From contig OZ025268.1 of the NCBI GenBank assembly GCA_964019165.1, forward strand, positions 19,008,784 through 19,072,783: 64,000 nucleotides of DNA. The letters run 5' to 3'. Under the pieces are notes generated by a model. That model saw nothing but the letters and a program-made list of their open reading frames with translations. It did not search any database and was not told the DNA's origin. The DNA comes from Mastigias papua. Its lineage: Eukaryota > Cnidaria > Scyphozoa > Rhizostomeae > Mastigiidae. Positions 1 to 21,008 of this stretch are shown piece by piece. How positions within the stretch are numbered: the stretch's first letter is position 1; every line of letters begins with the position of its first letter. The position numbers were made by a program, and so were the translations under genes.

Positions 1-1590
1 TTGTTGCAAGGAAGACAGTTTGTCTTTGAAATTTTGGTTGGATACTGCTCTGCCTTTGTTTGTACTCAAGAAACATTCAAGTGCTGGTTTTCACCGCCAC
101 TTTCTTGAGCAATTTCCTAACTGTTCACTTGATAGTTTGTTTTGAATTGATTTCTAGTTTGAAAAGACCCACTAATAAAAATAGGAAAGAGAAGAAAAAT
201 ACAAAGAGGAAAAGGATAAATGATGTAAGAGTATGCAATATCTTTTTGTTTGAATTCATTGCTGCTTTTAACAACCAAAGTTGATTCTACATATTACTAA
301 CAACTGATAGGTCTATAAGAACTTAAGAATTGCAATGTACAGCAAAAGATACGATAAAATGTATTTCGAACTTTGCATTAATCTTCAGTTAGAACTTGCA
401 GTATGTAAACAGATACGTCTATATGCAAAATGCTATTGGATACAAGAGATCCCATGAGAGTATGAAAAACAGAAAGCAATCGTTAAAATACATTTTATAA
501 CATCATAACAAGATAACACACTCGCTATTTCTTGATAATGAACTGTTTGCTCCTAAACTCGTCCTTACTTTTCAAAGCATCCCATGTCAGCTTTAGATTA
601 TTTTTATTACTTTTCTTTGCTGCTTACAATCTCTCTTTTATATTAATATATTTATTTTCTTACTTCATTATATTCTCTTTGGACTTTTGGTTTTTGGCAG
701 AAGCTATTCATAATTCTCGGCTTTATTCTTTGTGTAAAATATCAATTCAGATTTGTTTTCTTTCCATTTAGTAATAGTAGTGATAAATTATCTCCGTGTG
801 ATAATGTTTGTAATCAGCATACTAATATTTATACTATAATGGTAGTGGTAATGCTTTCAATAAACTTCTTTACTATGTTATGCCAAAACTTCAAGAATAA
901 TCGACGCAAGATGTTTAGCATAATGCATGTATCACTCATGATGGCATGACACGTCAGACTTCAGATAGTGACCGAACAATGCACGAAAATACATACCCAG
1001 ATGTAGATTGAAACTCACATGAGAAGAGCAACAACCGTGTTTGATTGGGTACTTTTCTCAGTATACAGGATTCCATTCACTCCTTGCCTGACAATCAGTC
1101 CCTGAATATCGAGTTGTTTTGTTTAATATTACTTGACGTTTTGAGCCAGACTTATCAATCAGCACTATATGCGACCGGGACAACTTCATTGCAGCTGTCC
1201 TCAAAGTCCGTTTTAGTTGACTTTGTTATTAGTCCGATCTGTTCGTCTACTATCCTGATTTTGCAATTCTTCTAACTTAATTTGGAAAATATAAAATTCC
1301 TTTGTTATAAAAGAAAGCTCATATTTGCTATTAGATCAAAACTATCTAATACTATAATTTGCTTGACGTACCTCAGAAGTTTAACCTTGACTTAATCCTG
1401 GCGTGATTAACTTAAAAATATTTCATGTTGTATCATTAATTGGAACACTTCTAACTGTATAACTTATTAAAGTCTGTCTTCAGTTCGTTATGTTGTGAAG
1501 TTTAATATGGGTATATTAGGAACGAAGTGTACAAGCTTTGTTATAATATTAATATCTTCATTGTTATTGTGAATGCGGTTACTGTTTCAG
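1..1590. other. Non-coding stretch, no gene recognised
   Basis: I see only short stop-bounded frames with no domain signatures, no tandem repeat and no convincing splice-framed exon. It is probably intron or upstream sequence of the KMT2C/D-like gene, whose first visible exon begins at 1591 directly after a pyrimidine-rich tract ending in CAG. Confidence 0.5.
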
Positions 1591-9075
<7,485 letters not shown>

Positions 9076-10857
9076 TGTTAAGGTTTGTCCACTTTGGTTT
9101 TTGAGAACCGAATGCTGAATGGATGCCTCCGCCTAGGTTGAGGAGAATTGCTTCTTAGATAAAGCAAACTTTATCTTGATGAAATCGCTACACCTGCTCT
9201 TTTGTTTATACGTTCTAGCGTTTGTTCATACAAAAGAGGCTTGTTTTTCAACATCCACAAATGAAATCATTTAGAATTCAAAGAGAAAAGCCGAGACTAG
9301 GAGGAGTTTGATCAAGAATCATCAGAACTTCAAGTGTTTCAGTATTTCATTCGCCTAGTTTTTAAAATCTGCATAGTGATTTCAAAGGACATGTAGATCC
9401 TTTGATGTCCTTGGAAACGACATTTCCTCTGATGTGTCGTTTTTGTGGCCATTTGACTAGAATAATAAATAGCAAAGCTTCTTCAAGTTAGTCCGCGTGT
9501 ACACGGTATCAGATCACTTTTGAATCGAGCTGTACAAAAGCGTTGCGGATTAGCCGTGTGTTTAAGCTACGAAAATTAGTACACAACAGTTCTCTACCTG
9601 CTTTCAGATACATTTTTCCGTATGCGAGTAGGAAGATGAAACGATTGTATACCTGTATAGAACTGCAACAATTCCAGTATAGCGTAAGCGCAACGAAATA
9701 GAAAAGGCTTTTGCATCTGATCAGAGGGATCTTGTTCCGTGTATGCGCAACCGTAGTTACCTTGTTATGCATTCACCCACATACAACGCATCTTTTTAGC
9801 GCCTTTGATGTTCGCGCTGCTCTGTTGTGATGTATCACTTTATTTGATAGATTTTTTTCTACGAAAACGAGAAGTGTACATGAATAGTAGGCTTTTTACT
9901 CATAGTTTAGCTGTTTAACGCACCTTGACAAGATTTATTTTCTATTTTTGTTTTGTACATTATTTTCATTTATTTTTGAAAAACTATAGGATTATTCGCT
10001 TGCTTGGCAGTACGCCCTCTTCGACGAAAAATTCTTCGGTTTTTGGCCATCATTGCCTAGATTTCACTACTTGGCCTTTCCAGTCCACTCATCAACTTCG
10101 CAGTCTACCCTTCAACTCCCCAGTCCATCCTTCAACTCCCCAGTCCATCCTTCAACTCACCATTCCATCCTCCAACTCGAAAACTCGGCTTTTACCCCAA
10201 AGTTAGAGTTTGCAAACGAGACAAATTGTGACATGGTTAACCTTGCACTTCAAGAATTTCCTCCATGCATTATTGTACCATTATTGAATAAGTGATAAAC
10301 TTTGCTGGGAGCTCAGCTCTATTTGTTTCAGGCCATAACTTGGTAAGTATTCCAATAAATAAGAATCCATCATTTCAAATATAAAGAGTGGCTGGAGAAA
10401 CCAGAGTAGTCTAGTGAATCATGGCATTACAATTCATCGCGATTTACCCTCCTAAATCACTTGGCAATGCTTTTCCTAACCAGGTATATTTGCCCCACAT
10501 TCTGCATACCCTTCAGTAATTCATTAAAGGTTGTTACTCCATTCTAAGCAATGTGTAGCAAAAGGATTTTTAAACTTTCAGCTTTTTTGTGGAATGTTCC
10601 TCGCTCTTGAGTTTTCCGGGAAATTTTATTAAGATTTTTTTATTATTTTAATGCTTATCGAGGTCGAATTCCTGCTGGCCAGGAGCGAAAAACTCAGGGA
10701 ATATGCGAATTTTAATTTCTAATCGATTGTCTTTCCACGCTAGCATAGGTGTCTCTTAGCTATAGTACCGAGTATTTTGCACACAGTGCATGGCCTCGTT
10801 TCACTCCAAGTAGTTGAAGCTTCTTTTTGTGAAATAGGACTAAGCATAAATGCTTTA
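9076..10857. other. Non-coding stretch downstream of the last visible KMT2C/D-like exon
   Basis: No exon with family similarity is visible. Near 10090-10185 a roughly 20-bp unit of the type TTCAACTCCCCAGTCCATCC is repeated about four times with decay. The short frames across it owe their Pro/Ser-rich composition to that repeat. Confidence 0.5.
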
Positions 10858-11058
10858 TTGAGTGAATGAGTGAGTGAGTGAGTGAGTGAGTGAGTGAGTG
10901 AGTGAGTGAGTGAGTGAGTGAGTGAGTAAGTGAATAAGTGAATGAGTGAATGAATGAATGAGTGAGTGAATGAGTGAATGAATGAATGAATGAATGGGTG
11001 AGTGAGTGAATGAATGAATGAATGAATGAATGAATGAATGAATGAATGAATGAATGGG
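10858..11058. repeat. Compound tetranucleotide microsatellite (GAGT)n/(GAAT)n
   Basis: About 200 bases of GAGT and GAAT units with occasional variants. The Ser-His-Thr/Phe-Ile-His reading frame on the minus strand is a repeat artefact. Confidence 0.96.
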
Positions 11059-11589
11059 TGTGTGAGTATGTATGAATGTAAGAAATAGAGAATGTTAGTA
11101 AGAGAGAATATGAGAGAGAGGAGGAAAGTGAGATCACTCAGTAGTTGAAGGCTATTTCATTTGGAAGAAGGATTTAACATGCGTAGGTTGTCATGTAAGG
11201 GGGCTTTTTGGAAAAGAAGACATTTCCTTATCGATGAGTAACTCAAATTTAATGCGAACACAGTATCTATTCTACTGTTGATTAAGGATTTTCGTCAGTT
11301 GCCATGTTATATTGAGTTCATTGTATGAATAGTACGTAGGCCATTGTATACTTAGGCAAATTAATCGATACTTGTTTCCTTACTGATGCCAGGTATTTCC
11401 TGCTTCTCATATATGCGCACAACATTGTATGTATTTATATTTTTGTAATCAGTTTCGTTTTGCGAAAGCAACAGTTGCGATATCAAAGTAAATGAAAATT
11501 TTAGGCTCTTTAGGGAACTTGTATAAGATTGAAAAACAAGCATTGTTGAAGAACGAAAATACCAGCTTAATTTATCAGGAATACTTATA

Positions 11590-11791
11590 CAGGCCTTTCA
11601 ATGAGTAGATTTAACGCGCGCTGCCAATCGCGCGCGTGGGATCATTTGCACGCGCTAAACATTCAGTTCCTTGGTACTTGGATGTGCATCTTTGATAAAG
11701 CTGGCGCGAGCGATATTTCGAGCGCGTGAACTGAGCAGGACGCGTGCCTGCGCGATCGTGCGCGATCGTGCGCGTCTCATTGAAAGGCCTG
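11590..11791. mobile_element. CpG-rich MITE with perfect 16-bp terminal inverted repeats
   Basis: The left end CAGGCCTTTCAATGAG is the exact reverse complement of the right end CTCATTGAAAGGCCTG. The flanks CTTATA (11584-11589) and CTTATT (11792-11797) look like a 6-bp target-site duplication with one change. The 202-bp interior is crowded with GCGC and CGCG motifs and a duplicated GCGATCGTGC, in sharp contrast to its AT-rich surroundings. There is no room for a transposase, so it is non-autonomous. The superfamily is not certain. Confidence 0.85.
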
Positions 11792-13633
11792 CTTATTTGA
11801 TACTTGTAATGGAATCCCGTGTTTATGACACCTAGAAATCATTATCATTGCCACACAAAGGTTTAAATCCAAAATATATTACACGGTTTTTATAAGAAAC
11901 CGCTTTATTAGCACCCTACATCTGGAAAGCTAAAAAATATAAGGAGCTTTTACTACTAATGAGAAAGTCCCGAATGAACTTTTCATTTTCGACTTTTCTT
12001 ATCGCTGCAAACAATCGAGAATTAAGAAGCCAAATTCGGATAAATTATGTGTAATCTAATTGGCATAAATTTTGTTGAAACTTGCAATGTCTATAGTCCT
12101 AGCACTGAACACTTGACTTGCAACGTCTGTAGCTTTAAATGTGCGGTTAAAATTAAAGAATTAGTAAGGAACTTTGAGTAGTAAAATGTTGTCAAACGAA
12201 GTCCATATATAAGGAAGTTTTGGAACTAGGCCCTTTGCTAGGTTTCTTATAAAGAAGACGTGTAGTATACGAATACACCATGATCAACTTTCTATAGTGC
12301 ATCTAGCATGGTTGCGAAATTTATGCTTATGCTGATTTAAGCTGAACGATACGATAGGGCCTAACAGACTGGTGATTCGTAAACTTTACTGACATTCGCA
12401 GTGACAGATTCAGGTTGGGTTGTATTGTGAGTGGCAAGTAGGATACCATTCTTAAGTACAGTTAATGTATAGAGCCTCTGGTACCGTGTGTTAATAAGTG
12501 GTTTACTGGTATTGTGTCGTTCCAAATACGCGCTTAATGTGTTGCAGATGATGTCTTCTTGTTTGCGAAGTAATAGATATTAACTGAGTTCATTTACGCG
12601 GGTTTCTAGGGTCGTATTATCCCCTTCTCCATTCCCTCTTTTGCAGCATTGATGTATTATTATGCATGGAGTTGTCAATAATGTAGACGGTAAATGGCAG
12701 AGAATACATGCCATATTCTCATATCTCCTCAGTACATTATAGCCGCACACGAGCGTTAGTGCTATGCTAAATCAAGACCCTGTTTAAGCAGCTATTGAGT
12801 AAAATGCTGATCACTTAAACATTGCATTGTATGGGTTGGTTGTATAAGATTTCGATTAGTCGTTTCATTGAAATATTTTTGCATGTTAGAAAGAGTATAG
12901 TTGCTGGAATTCACATTTACCAAAACTCAGCAAAATGCGAAGAAGAAAGAGTGTATTATGAGATAGCTTCATGTAGCAAAAGTGGGTTCGATATGCATTT
13001 ATATACCTCCTGTTTCCCTTGGTTGCCAACAGTAGAATCCCTTCTTTTCCTTTTCTATCCTTTTCTGCCCTCTTCATTACTGAAAAACCTAAGACCATAG
13101 ACAGAGGCGATTAATTTAAGATAAGATACCAACTGGGAAGAATGAATGAATTAGAAAAGTAACTAAATCCCCTGTGTTTGACCCAGTGAAAAACTCGGAC
13201 CATATCACATAGTCTCTTAGAACTGGGCGCCGCATTGATGCAAATATATGTTGTTTTTTGTTCAATAGAATCCTCCTCATAACGAGGAATATATATATAT
13301 ATGTATATATCATAAACACGGCTGTGTCTGTGTCTGTACGTAAATTTATTGATAAAGTGCAATGTTGGTTTTCACTTGTTGATTTAAAGAGAATTTATAT
13401 GATTTAGACAACTATTGAAATCAAGGTTGGTTAAGACATTACTATGCAGAGACAATTAACATACCATACATATCACTCATATTATGCATTGATGCAAATA
13501 CATATACATATATCAAACCATGCTATTCAAAGAACAGACAACTTTTTATTTGTCATCCCCACCTTCTCTATCTACACATAGTCCTTTTATTACCACAGTC
13601 CAACTGACGGACGATAGCAGTCAGCTAATTTTG
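11792..13633. other. Non-coding AT-rich spacer before the satellite
   Basis: No exon, RNA gene or long repeat is recognised. A short TA run lies near 13290-13312. The short frames here lack domain signatures and splice support. Confidence 0.45.
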
Positions 13634-13939
13634 GCAAATATGACCCACATTAAACTTGATACATTTTGATTGCAGATTGACAAGTGATGAAAATAAGCCA
13701 AGTTTGGCCGATCCGTAAAGATATAGCCTTGGTATTTTCCCAAAAAATAACCACACTTCAAATTGATTGGTTGTGATTGCAAAATTATACTCGATGAATA
13801 TGAGACAATTTGAGCACTACGTACGCATATAGCCTTGGTAATTTACTGACAACAACCCCGAGAAAGAAATTTATTCACGTTGTTAAAAGATTCATGATTC
13901 ATGATCATACACCATATTTACCATAAGTCACAACCAATC
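13634..13939. repeat. Degenerate left edge of the 107-bp satellite
   Basis: Recognisable but strongly diverged monomer pieces occur here, such as ATATAGCCTTGGTATTTT near 13722, CAAATTGATTGG near 13759 and ATATAGCCTTGGTAAT near 13827. They keep the order and roughly the spacing of the monomer. This is the decayed outer margin of the array. Confidence 0.75.
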
Positions 13940-14500
13940 GCAATAGCTTCGGTATTTTGCTCAAAAATGACCAAATTTGAAATTGATTGATTTTGATTGA
14001 ACATTGAAAAGTGATGAAAATGAGCCATTTTTGGGCAAACAGTAAGGCTATAGCCTTGGTATTTTGCTCAAAAATGACCAAATTTGACATTGATAGAGTT
14101 TGATTGAACATTGAAAAGTGATGAAAATGAGCCATTTTTGGGCAAAAAGTAAGGCTATAGCCTTGGTATTTTGCTCAAAAATGACCAAATTTGAAATTGA
14201 TTGATTTTGATTGAACATTGAAAAGTGATGAAAATGAGCCATATTTGGGCAAAAAGTAAGGCTATTGTTAAAGTACTAGTTCTGTTATTTAGTTTGATGT
14301 TGTAATGTGGACTGAAATGTCGTTTTGTGTATTCATAGTAGTTCCGCTTTGTGCTGTTCAGTTTTCCACATTTAGTGTTTACATCATGCCATGTCATCGT
14401 CCCATGTCCCTTGAGTGGTTATCACGTATTGTCTATTCTTGGTGTATTGCATTATTGTGTGTTGTCATCACTCTGTTGTTCTTGTGTAATTCGTATTCGA

Positions 14501-14508
14501 TATAAATG
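14501..14508 (+). promoter_or_regulatory. TATA-like box inside the LTR-like insert
   Basis: TATAAATG occurs in the first half of the 529-bp insert, a usual place for an LTR promoter. It is repeated at 18030 and 20709. Activity is inferred only. Confidence 0.35.
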
Positions 14509-14580
14509 TGGGTACGTTGTGTGTTTGAAAAGAGAGTCGCTAGTTGAGTCGTTATATGAAGTCGCTGAAAGTCGCCGACA

Positions 14581-14652
<72 letters not shown>
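14581..14652. repeat. (GTTGCC)12 minisatellite within the LTR-like insert
   Basis: Twelve perfect hexamers. The other two inserts have thirteen each at 18110 and 20789, so the hexamer count is the main visible difference between copies. Confidence 0.95.
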
Positions 14653-14654
<2 letters not shown>

Positions 14655-17600
14655 TCATTCTCCACTTAATAGATTTGTCGAACTTGGAACATTTACATAT
14701 ACTGTCACCTTTATGTGTTATTTATGTGTGTCGTAGCTGTGTTTAATATTCATCGTTCATTTGTTCTTGCTTGTAAAACGTCTGTTGTTTTACACTATAC
14801 CCTTGGTATTTTGCTCAAAAATCACCAAATTTGAAATTGATTGATTTTGATTGAACATTGAAAAGTGATGAAATTGAGCCATTTTTGGGCAAAAAGTAAG
14901 GCTATAGCCTTGGTATTTTGCTCAAAAATGACCACATTTGAAATTGATTGATTTTGATTGACCATTGAAAAGTGATGAAAATGAGCCATTTTTGGGCAAA
15001 AAGTACGGCTATACCCTTGGTATTTTGGTCACAAATCACCAAATTTGAAAATGATTGATTTTGACTAAACATTGAAAAGTGATGAAAATGAGCCATTTTT
15101 GGGCAAAAAGTAAGGCTATAGCCTTGGTATTTTGCTCAAAAATGACCAAATTTGAAATTGATTGATTTTGATTGAACATTGAAAAGTGATGACAATGAGC
15201 CATTTTTGGGCAAAAAGTAAGGCTATAGCCTTGATATTTTGCTCAAACATGACCAAATCTGAAATTGATTGATTTTGATTGAACATTGAAGAATGATGAA
15301 AATGAGCCATTTGTGGGCAAAACGTAAGGCTATAGCCTTGGTATTTTGCTCAAAAATGACCAAATTTGAAATTGATTGATTTTGATTGAACATTGAAAAG
15401 TGATGAAAATGAGCCATTTTTGGGCAAAAAGTAAGGCTATAGCCTTGGTATTTTGCTCAAAAATGACCAAATTTGAAATTGATTGATTTTGATTGAACAT
15501 TGAAAAGTGATGAAAATGAGCCATTTTTGGGCAAAAAGTAAGGCTATAGCCTTGGTATTTTGCTCAAAAATGACCAAATTTGAAATTGATTGATTTTGAT
15601 TGAACATTGAAAAGTGATGAAAATGAGCCATTTTTGGGCAAAAAGTAAGGCTATAGCCTTGGTATTTTGCTCACAAATGACCAAATTTGAAATTGATTGA
15701 TTTTGATTGACCATTGAAAAGTGATGAAAATGAGCCATTTTTGGGCAAAAAGTAAGGCTATAGCCTTGGTATTTTGCTCAAAAATGACCAAATTTGAAAT
15801 TGATTGATTTTGATTGAACATTGAAAAGTGATGAAAATGAGCCATTTTTGGGCAAAAAGTAAGGCTATAGCCTTGGTATTTTGCTCAAAAATGACCAAAT
15901 TTGAAATTGATTGATTTTGATTGAACATTGAAAAGTGATGAAAATGAGCCATTTTTGGGCAAAAAGTAAGGCTATAGCCTTGGTATTTTGCTCAAAAATG
16001 ACCAAATTTGAAATTGATTGATTTTGATTGAACATTGAAAAGTGATGACAATGAGCCATTTTTGGGCAAAAAGTAAGGCTATAGCCTTGATATTTTGCTC
16101 AAACATGACCAAATCTGAAATTGATTGATTTTGATTGAACATTGAAGAATGATGAAAATCAGCCATTTGTGGGCAAAAAGTAAGGCTATAGCCTTGGTAT
16201 TTTGCTCAAACATGACCAAATTTGAAATTGATTGATTTTGATTGAACATTGAAAAGTGATGAAAATGAGCCATTTTTGGGCAAAAAGTAAGGCTATAGCC
16301 TTGGTATTTTGCTCAAAAATGACCAAATTTGAAATTGATTGATTTTGATTGAACATTGAAAAGTGATGAAAATGAGCCATTTTTGGGCAAAAAGTAAGGC
16401 TATAGCCTTGGTATTTTGCTCAAAAATGACCAAATTTCAAATTGATTGATTTTGATTGACCATTGAAAAGTGATGAAAATGAGCCATTTTTGGGCAAAAA
16501 GTAAGGCTATAGCCTTGGTATTTTGCTCAAAAATGACCAAATTTGAAATTGATTGATTTTGATTGAACATTGAAAAGTGATGAAAATGAGCCATTTTTGG
16601 GCAAAAAGTAAGGCTATAGCCTTGGTATTTTGCTCAAAAATGACCAAATTTGAAATTGATTGATTTTGATTGAACATTGAAAAGTGATGAAAATGAGCCA
16701 TTTTTGGGCAAAAAGTAAGGCTATAGCCTTGGTATTTTGCTGAAAAATGACCAAATTTGAAATTGATTGATTTTGATTGAACATTGAAAAGTGATGAAAT
16801 TGAGCCATTTGTGGGCAAAAAGTAAGGCTATAGCCTTGGTATTTTGCTGAAAAATGACCAAATTTGAAATTGATTGATTTTGATTGAACATTGACAAGTG
16901 ATGAAAATGAGCCATATTTGGGCAACAAGTAAGGCTATAGCCTTGGTATTTTGCTGAAAAATGACCAAATTTGAAATTGATTGATTTTGATTGAACATTG
17001 AAAAGTGATGAAAATGAGCCATTTTTGGGCAAAACGTAAGGCTATAGCCTTGGTATTTTGCTCACACATGACCAAATTTGAAATTGATTGATTTTGATTG
17101 AACATTGAAAAGTGATGAAAATGAGCCATTTTTGGGCAAAAAGTAAGGCTATAGCCTTGGTATTTTGCTCAAAAATGACGAAATGTGAAATTGATTGACT
17201 TTGATTGAACATTGAAAAGTGATGAAAATGAGCCATTTGTGGGCACACAGTAAGGCTATAGCCTTGGTATGTTGCTCAAAAATGACCAAATTTGAAATTG
17301 ATTGATTTTGATGGAACATTGAAAAGTGATGAAAATGAGCCATATTTGGGCAAAAAGTAAGGCTATAGCCTTGGTATTTTGCTCACAAATGACCAAATTT
17401 GAAATTGATTGATTTTGATTGACCATTGAAAAGTGATGAAAATGAGCCATTTTTGGGCAAAAAGTAAGGCTATAGCCTTGGTATTTTGCTCAAAAATGAC
17501 CAAATTTGAAATTGATTGATTTTGATTGAACATTGAAAAGTGATGAAAATGAGCCATTTTTGGGCAAAAAGTAAGGCTATAGCCTTGGTATTTTGCTCAA

Positions 17601-17794
17601 AAATGACCAAATTTGAAATTGATTGATTTTGATTGAACATTGAAAAGTGATGAAAATGAGCCATTTTTGGGCAAAAAGTAAGGCTATAGCCTTGGTATTT
17701 TGCTCAAAAATGACCAAATTTGAAATTGATTGATTTTGATTGAACATTGAAAAGTGATGAAAATGAGCCATATTTGGGCAAAAAGTAAGGCTAT

Positions 17795-18109
17795 TGTTAA
17801 AGTACTAGTTCTGTTATTTAGTTTGATGTTGTAATGTGGACTGAAATGTCGTTTTGTGTATTCATAGTAGTTCCGCTTTGTGCTGTTCAGTTTTCCACAT
17901 TTAGTGTTTACATCATGCCATGTCATCGTCCCATGTCCCTTGAGTGGTTATCACGTATTGTCTATTCTTGGTGTATTGCATTATTGTGTGTTGTCATCAC
18001 TCTGTTGTTCTTGTGTAATTCGTATTCGATATAAATGTGGGTACGTTGTGTGTTTGAAAAGAGAGTCGCTAGTTGAGTCGTTATATGAAGTCGCTGAAAG
18101 TCGCCGACA

Positions 18110-18189
<80 letters not shown>

Positions 18190-18329
18190 TCATTCTCCAC
18201 TTAATAGATTTGTCGAACTTGGAACATTTACATATACTGTCACCTTTATGTGTTATTTATGTGTGTCGTAGCTGTGTTTAATATTCATCGTTCATTTGTT
18301 CTTGCTTGTAAAACGTCTGTTGTTTTACA
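17795..18329. mobile_element. Solo-LTR-like insert, copy 2 (535 bp)
   Basis: Same termini, same CTAT duplications and same position in the monomer as the insert at 14266. By eye it differs only by one extra hexamer, with (GTTGCC)13 at 18110-18187. The TATA-like TATAAATG is at 18030. The flanking monomers carry the same private variants, so this is a duplicate of the whole locus and not a new insertion. Confidence 0.78.
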
Positions 18330-20473
18330 CTATACCCTTGGTATTTTGCTCAAAAATCACCAAATTTGAAATTGATTGATTTTGATTGAACATTGAAAAG
18401 TGATGAAATTGAGCCATTTTTGGGCAAAAAGTAAGGCTATAGCCTTGGTATTTTGCTCAAAAATGACCACATTTGAAATTGATTGATTTTGATTGACCAT
18501 TGAAAAGTGATGAAAATGAGCCATTTTTGGGCAAAAAGTAAGGCTATACCCTTGGTATTTTGGTCACAAATCACCACATTTGAAATTGATTGATTTTGAC
18601 TAAACCTTGAAAAGTGATGAAAATGAGCCATTTTTGGGCAAAAAGTAAGGCTATAGCCTTGGTATTTTGCTCAAAAATGACCAAATTTGAAATTGATTGA
18701 TTTTGATTGAACATTGAAAAGTGATGACAATGAGCCATTTTTGGGCAAAAAGTAAGGCTATAGCCTTGATATTTTGCTCAAACATGACCAAATCTGAAAT
18801 TGATTGATTTTGATTGAACATTGAAGAATGATGAAAATGAGCCATTTGTGGGCAAAAAGTAAGGCTATAGCCTTGGTATTTTGCTCAAACATGACCAAAT
18901 TTGAAATTGATTGATTTTGATTGAACATTGAAAAGTGATGAAAATGAGCCATTTTTGGGCAAAAAGTAAGGCTATAGCCTTGGTATTTTGCTCAAAAATG
19001 ACCAAATTTGAAATTGATTGATTTTGATTGAACATTGAAAAGTGATGAAAATGAGCCATTTTTGGGCAAAAAGTAAGGCTATAGCCTTGGTATTTTGCTC
19101 AAAAATGACCAAATTTCAAATTGATTGATTTTGATGGAACATTGAAAAGTGATGAAAATGAGCCATATTTGGGCAAAAAGTAAGGCTATAGCCTTGGTAT
19201 TTTGCTCAAAAATGACCAAATTTGAAATTGATTGATTTTGATTGAACATTGAAAAGTGATGACAATGAGCCAATGTTGGGCAAAAAGTAAGGCTATAGCC
19301 TTGGTATTTTGCTCAAAAATGACCAAATGTGAAATTGATTGATTTTGATTGAACATTGAAAAGTGATGAAAATGAGCCATTTTTGGGCAAAAAGGAAGGC
19401 TATAGCCTTGGTATTTTGCTCAAAAATGATGAAATTTGAAATTGATTGATTTTGATTGAACATTGAAAAGTGATGAAAATGAGCCATTTTTGGGCAAAAA
19501 GTAAGGCTATAGCCTTGGTATTTTGCTCAAAAATGACCAAATTTGAAATTGATTGATTTTGATTGAACATTGAAAAGTGATGAAAATGAGCCATTTTTGG
19601 GCAAAAAGTAAGGCTATAGCCTTGGTATTTTGCTCAAAAATGACCAAATTTGAAATTGATTGATTTTGATTGAACATTGAAAAGTGATGACAATGAGCCA
19701 TTTTTGGGCAAAAAGTAAGGCTATAGCCTTGATATTTTGCTCAAACATGACCAAATCTGAAATTGATTGATTTTGATTGAACATTGAAGAATGATGAAAA
19801 TGAGCCATTTGTGGGCAAAACGTAAGGCTATAGCCTTGGTATTTTGCTCAAAAATGACGAAATTTGAAATTGATTGATTTTGATTGAACATTGAAAAGTG
19901 ATGAAAATGAGCCATTTTTGGGCAAAAAGTAAGGCTATAGCCTTGGTATTTTGCTCAAAAATGACCAAATTTGAAATTGATTGATTTTGATTGAACATTG
20001 AAAAGTGATGAAAATGAGCCATTTTTGGGCAAAAAGTAAGGCTATAGCCTTGGTATTTTGCTCACAAATGACCAAATTTGAAATTGATTGATTTTGATTG
20101 ACCATTGAAAAGTGATGAAAATGAGCCATTTTTGGGCAAAAAGTAAGGCTATAGCCTTGGTATTTTGCTCAAAAATGACCAAATTTGAAATTGATTGATT
20201 TTGATTGAACATTGAAAAGTGATGAAAATGAGCCATTTTTGGGCAAAAAGTAAGGCTATAGCCTTGGTATTTTGCTCAAAAATGACCAAATTTGAAATTG
20301 ATTGATTTTGATTGAACATTGAAAAGTGATGAAAATGAGCCATTTTTGGGCAAAAAGTAAGGCTATAGCCTTGGTATTTTGCTGAAAAATGACCAAATTT
20401 GAAATTGATTGATTTTGATTGAACATTGAAAAGTGATGAAAATGAGCCATATTTGGGCAAAAAGTAAGGCTAT

Positions 20474-20788
20474 TGTTAAAGTACTAGTTCTGTTATTTAG
20501 TTTGATGTTGTAATGTGGACTGAAATGTCGTTTTGTGTATTCATAGTAGTTCCGCTTTGTGCTGTTCAGTTTTCCACATTTAGTGTTTACATCATGCCAT
20601 GTCATCGTCCCATGTCCCTTGAGTGGTTATCACGTATTGTCTATTCTTGGTGTATTGCATTATTGTGTGTTGTCATCACTCTGTTGTTCTTGTGTAATTC
20701 GTATTCGATATAAATGTGGGTACGTTGTGTGTTTGAAAAGAGAGTCGCTAGTTGAGTCGTTATATGAAGTCGCTGAAAGTCGCCGACA

Positions 20789-20868
<80 letters not shown>

Positions 20869-21008
20869 TCATTCTCCACTTAATAGATTTGTCGAACTTG
20901 GAACATTTACATATACTGTCACCTTTATGTGTTATTTATGTGTGTCGTAGCTGTGTTTAATATTCATCGTTCATTTGTTCTTGCTTGTAAAACGTCTGTT
21001 GTTTTACA
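20474..21008. mobile_element. Solo-LTR-like insert, copy 3 (535 bp)
   Basis: Third copy with identical ends, CTAT flanks and a 13-unit hexamer at 20789-20866. The TATA-like TATAAATG is at 20709. It is separated from copy 2 by exactly 20 monomers, as copy 1 is from copy 2 by 28 monomers. Confidence 0.78.

Larger units (their letters stand above)
14266..14794. mobile_element. Solo-LTR-like insert, copy 1 (529 bp)
   Basis: The insert starts TGTTAAAG and ends GTTTTACA, the TG...CA termini of a long terminal repeat. It sits inside a satellite monomer with the 4-bp direct duplication CTAT on both sides (14262-14265 and 14795-14798), which splits the palindrome at its centre. A TATA-like TATAAATG lies at 14501-14508. 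A (GTTGCC)12 minisatellite lies at 14581-14652. No gag or pol sequence is present, so a solo LTR left by LTR-LTR recombination is the simplest reading. The Leu-Pro and Asn-Gly repeat frames in it come from the hexamer. Confidence 0.75.

Noticed and set aside
9925..10295. Two overlapping Pro/Ser-rich plus-strand frames
   Set aside because: Both read through a decayed 20-bp tandem repeat, and neither has splice sites that fit the phase of the KMT2C/D-like gene.
10760..11137. Ser-Phe-Ile-His repeat protein
   Set aside because: Translation of the GAGT/GAAT microsatellite.
14351..20960. Leu-Pro and Asn-Gly repeat proteins in the three LTR-like inserts
   Set aside because: They are translations of the GTTGCC hexamer in different frames. 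Both strands give equally long frames, and the rest of the frame is unremarkable.
14266..21008. Inserts as three independent transposition events with a strict target preference for CTAT
   Set aside because: The flanking monomers share private variants and the spacing is an exact monomer multiple, so duplication of one event is simpler.
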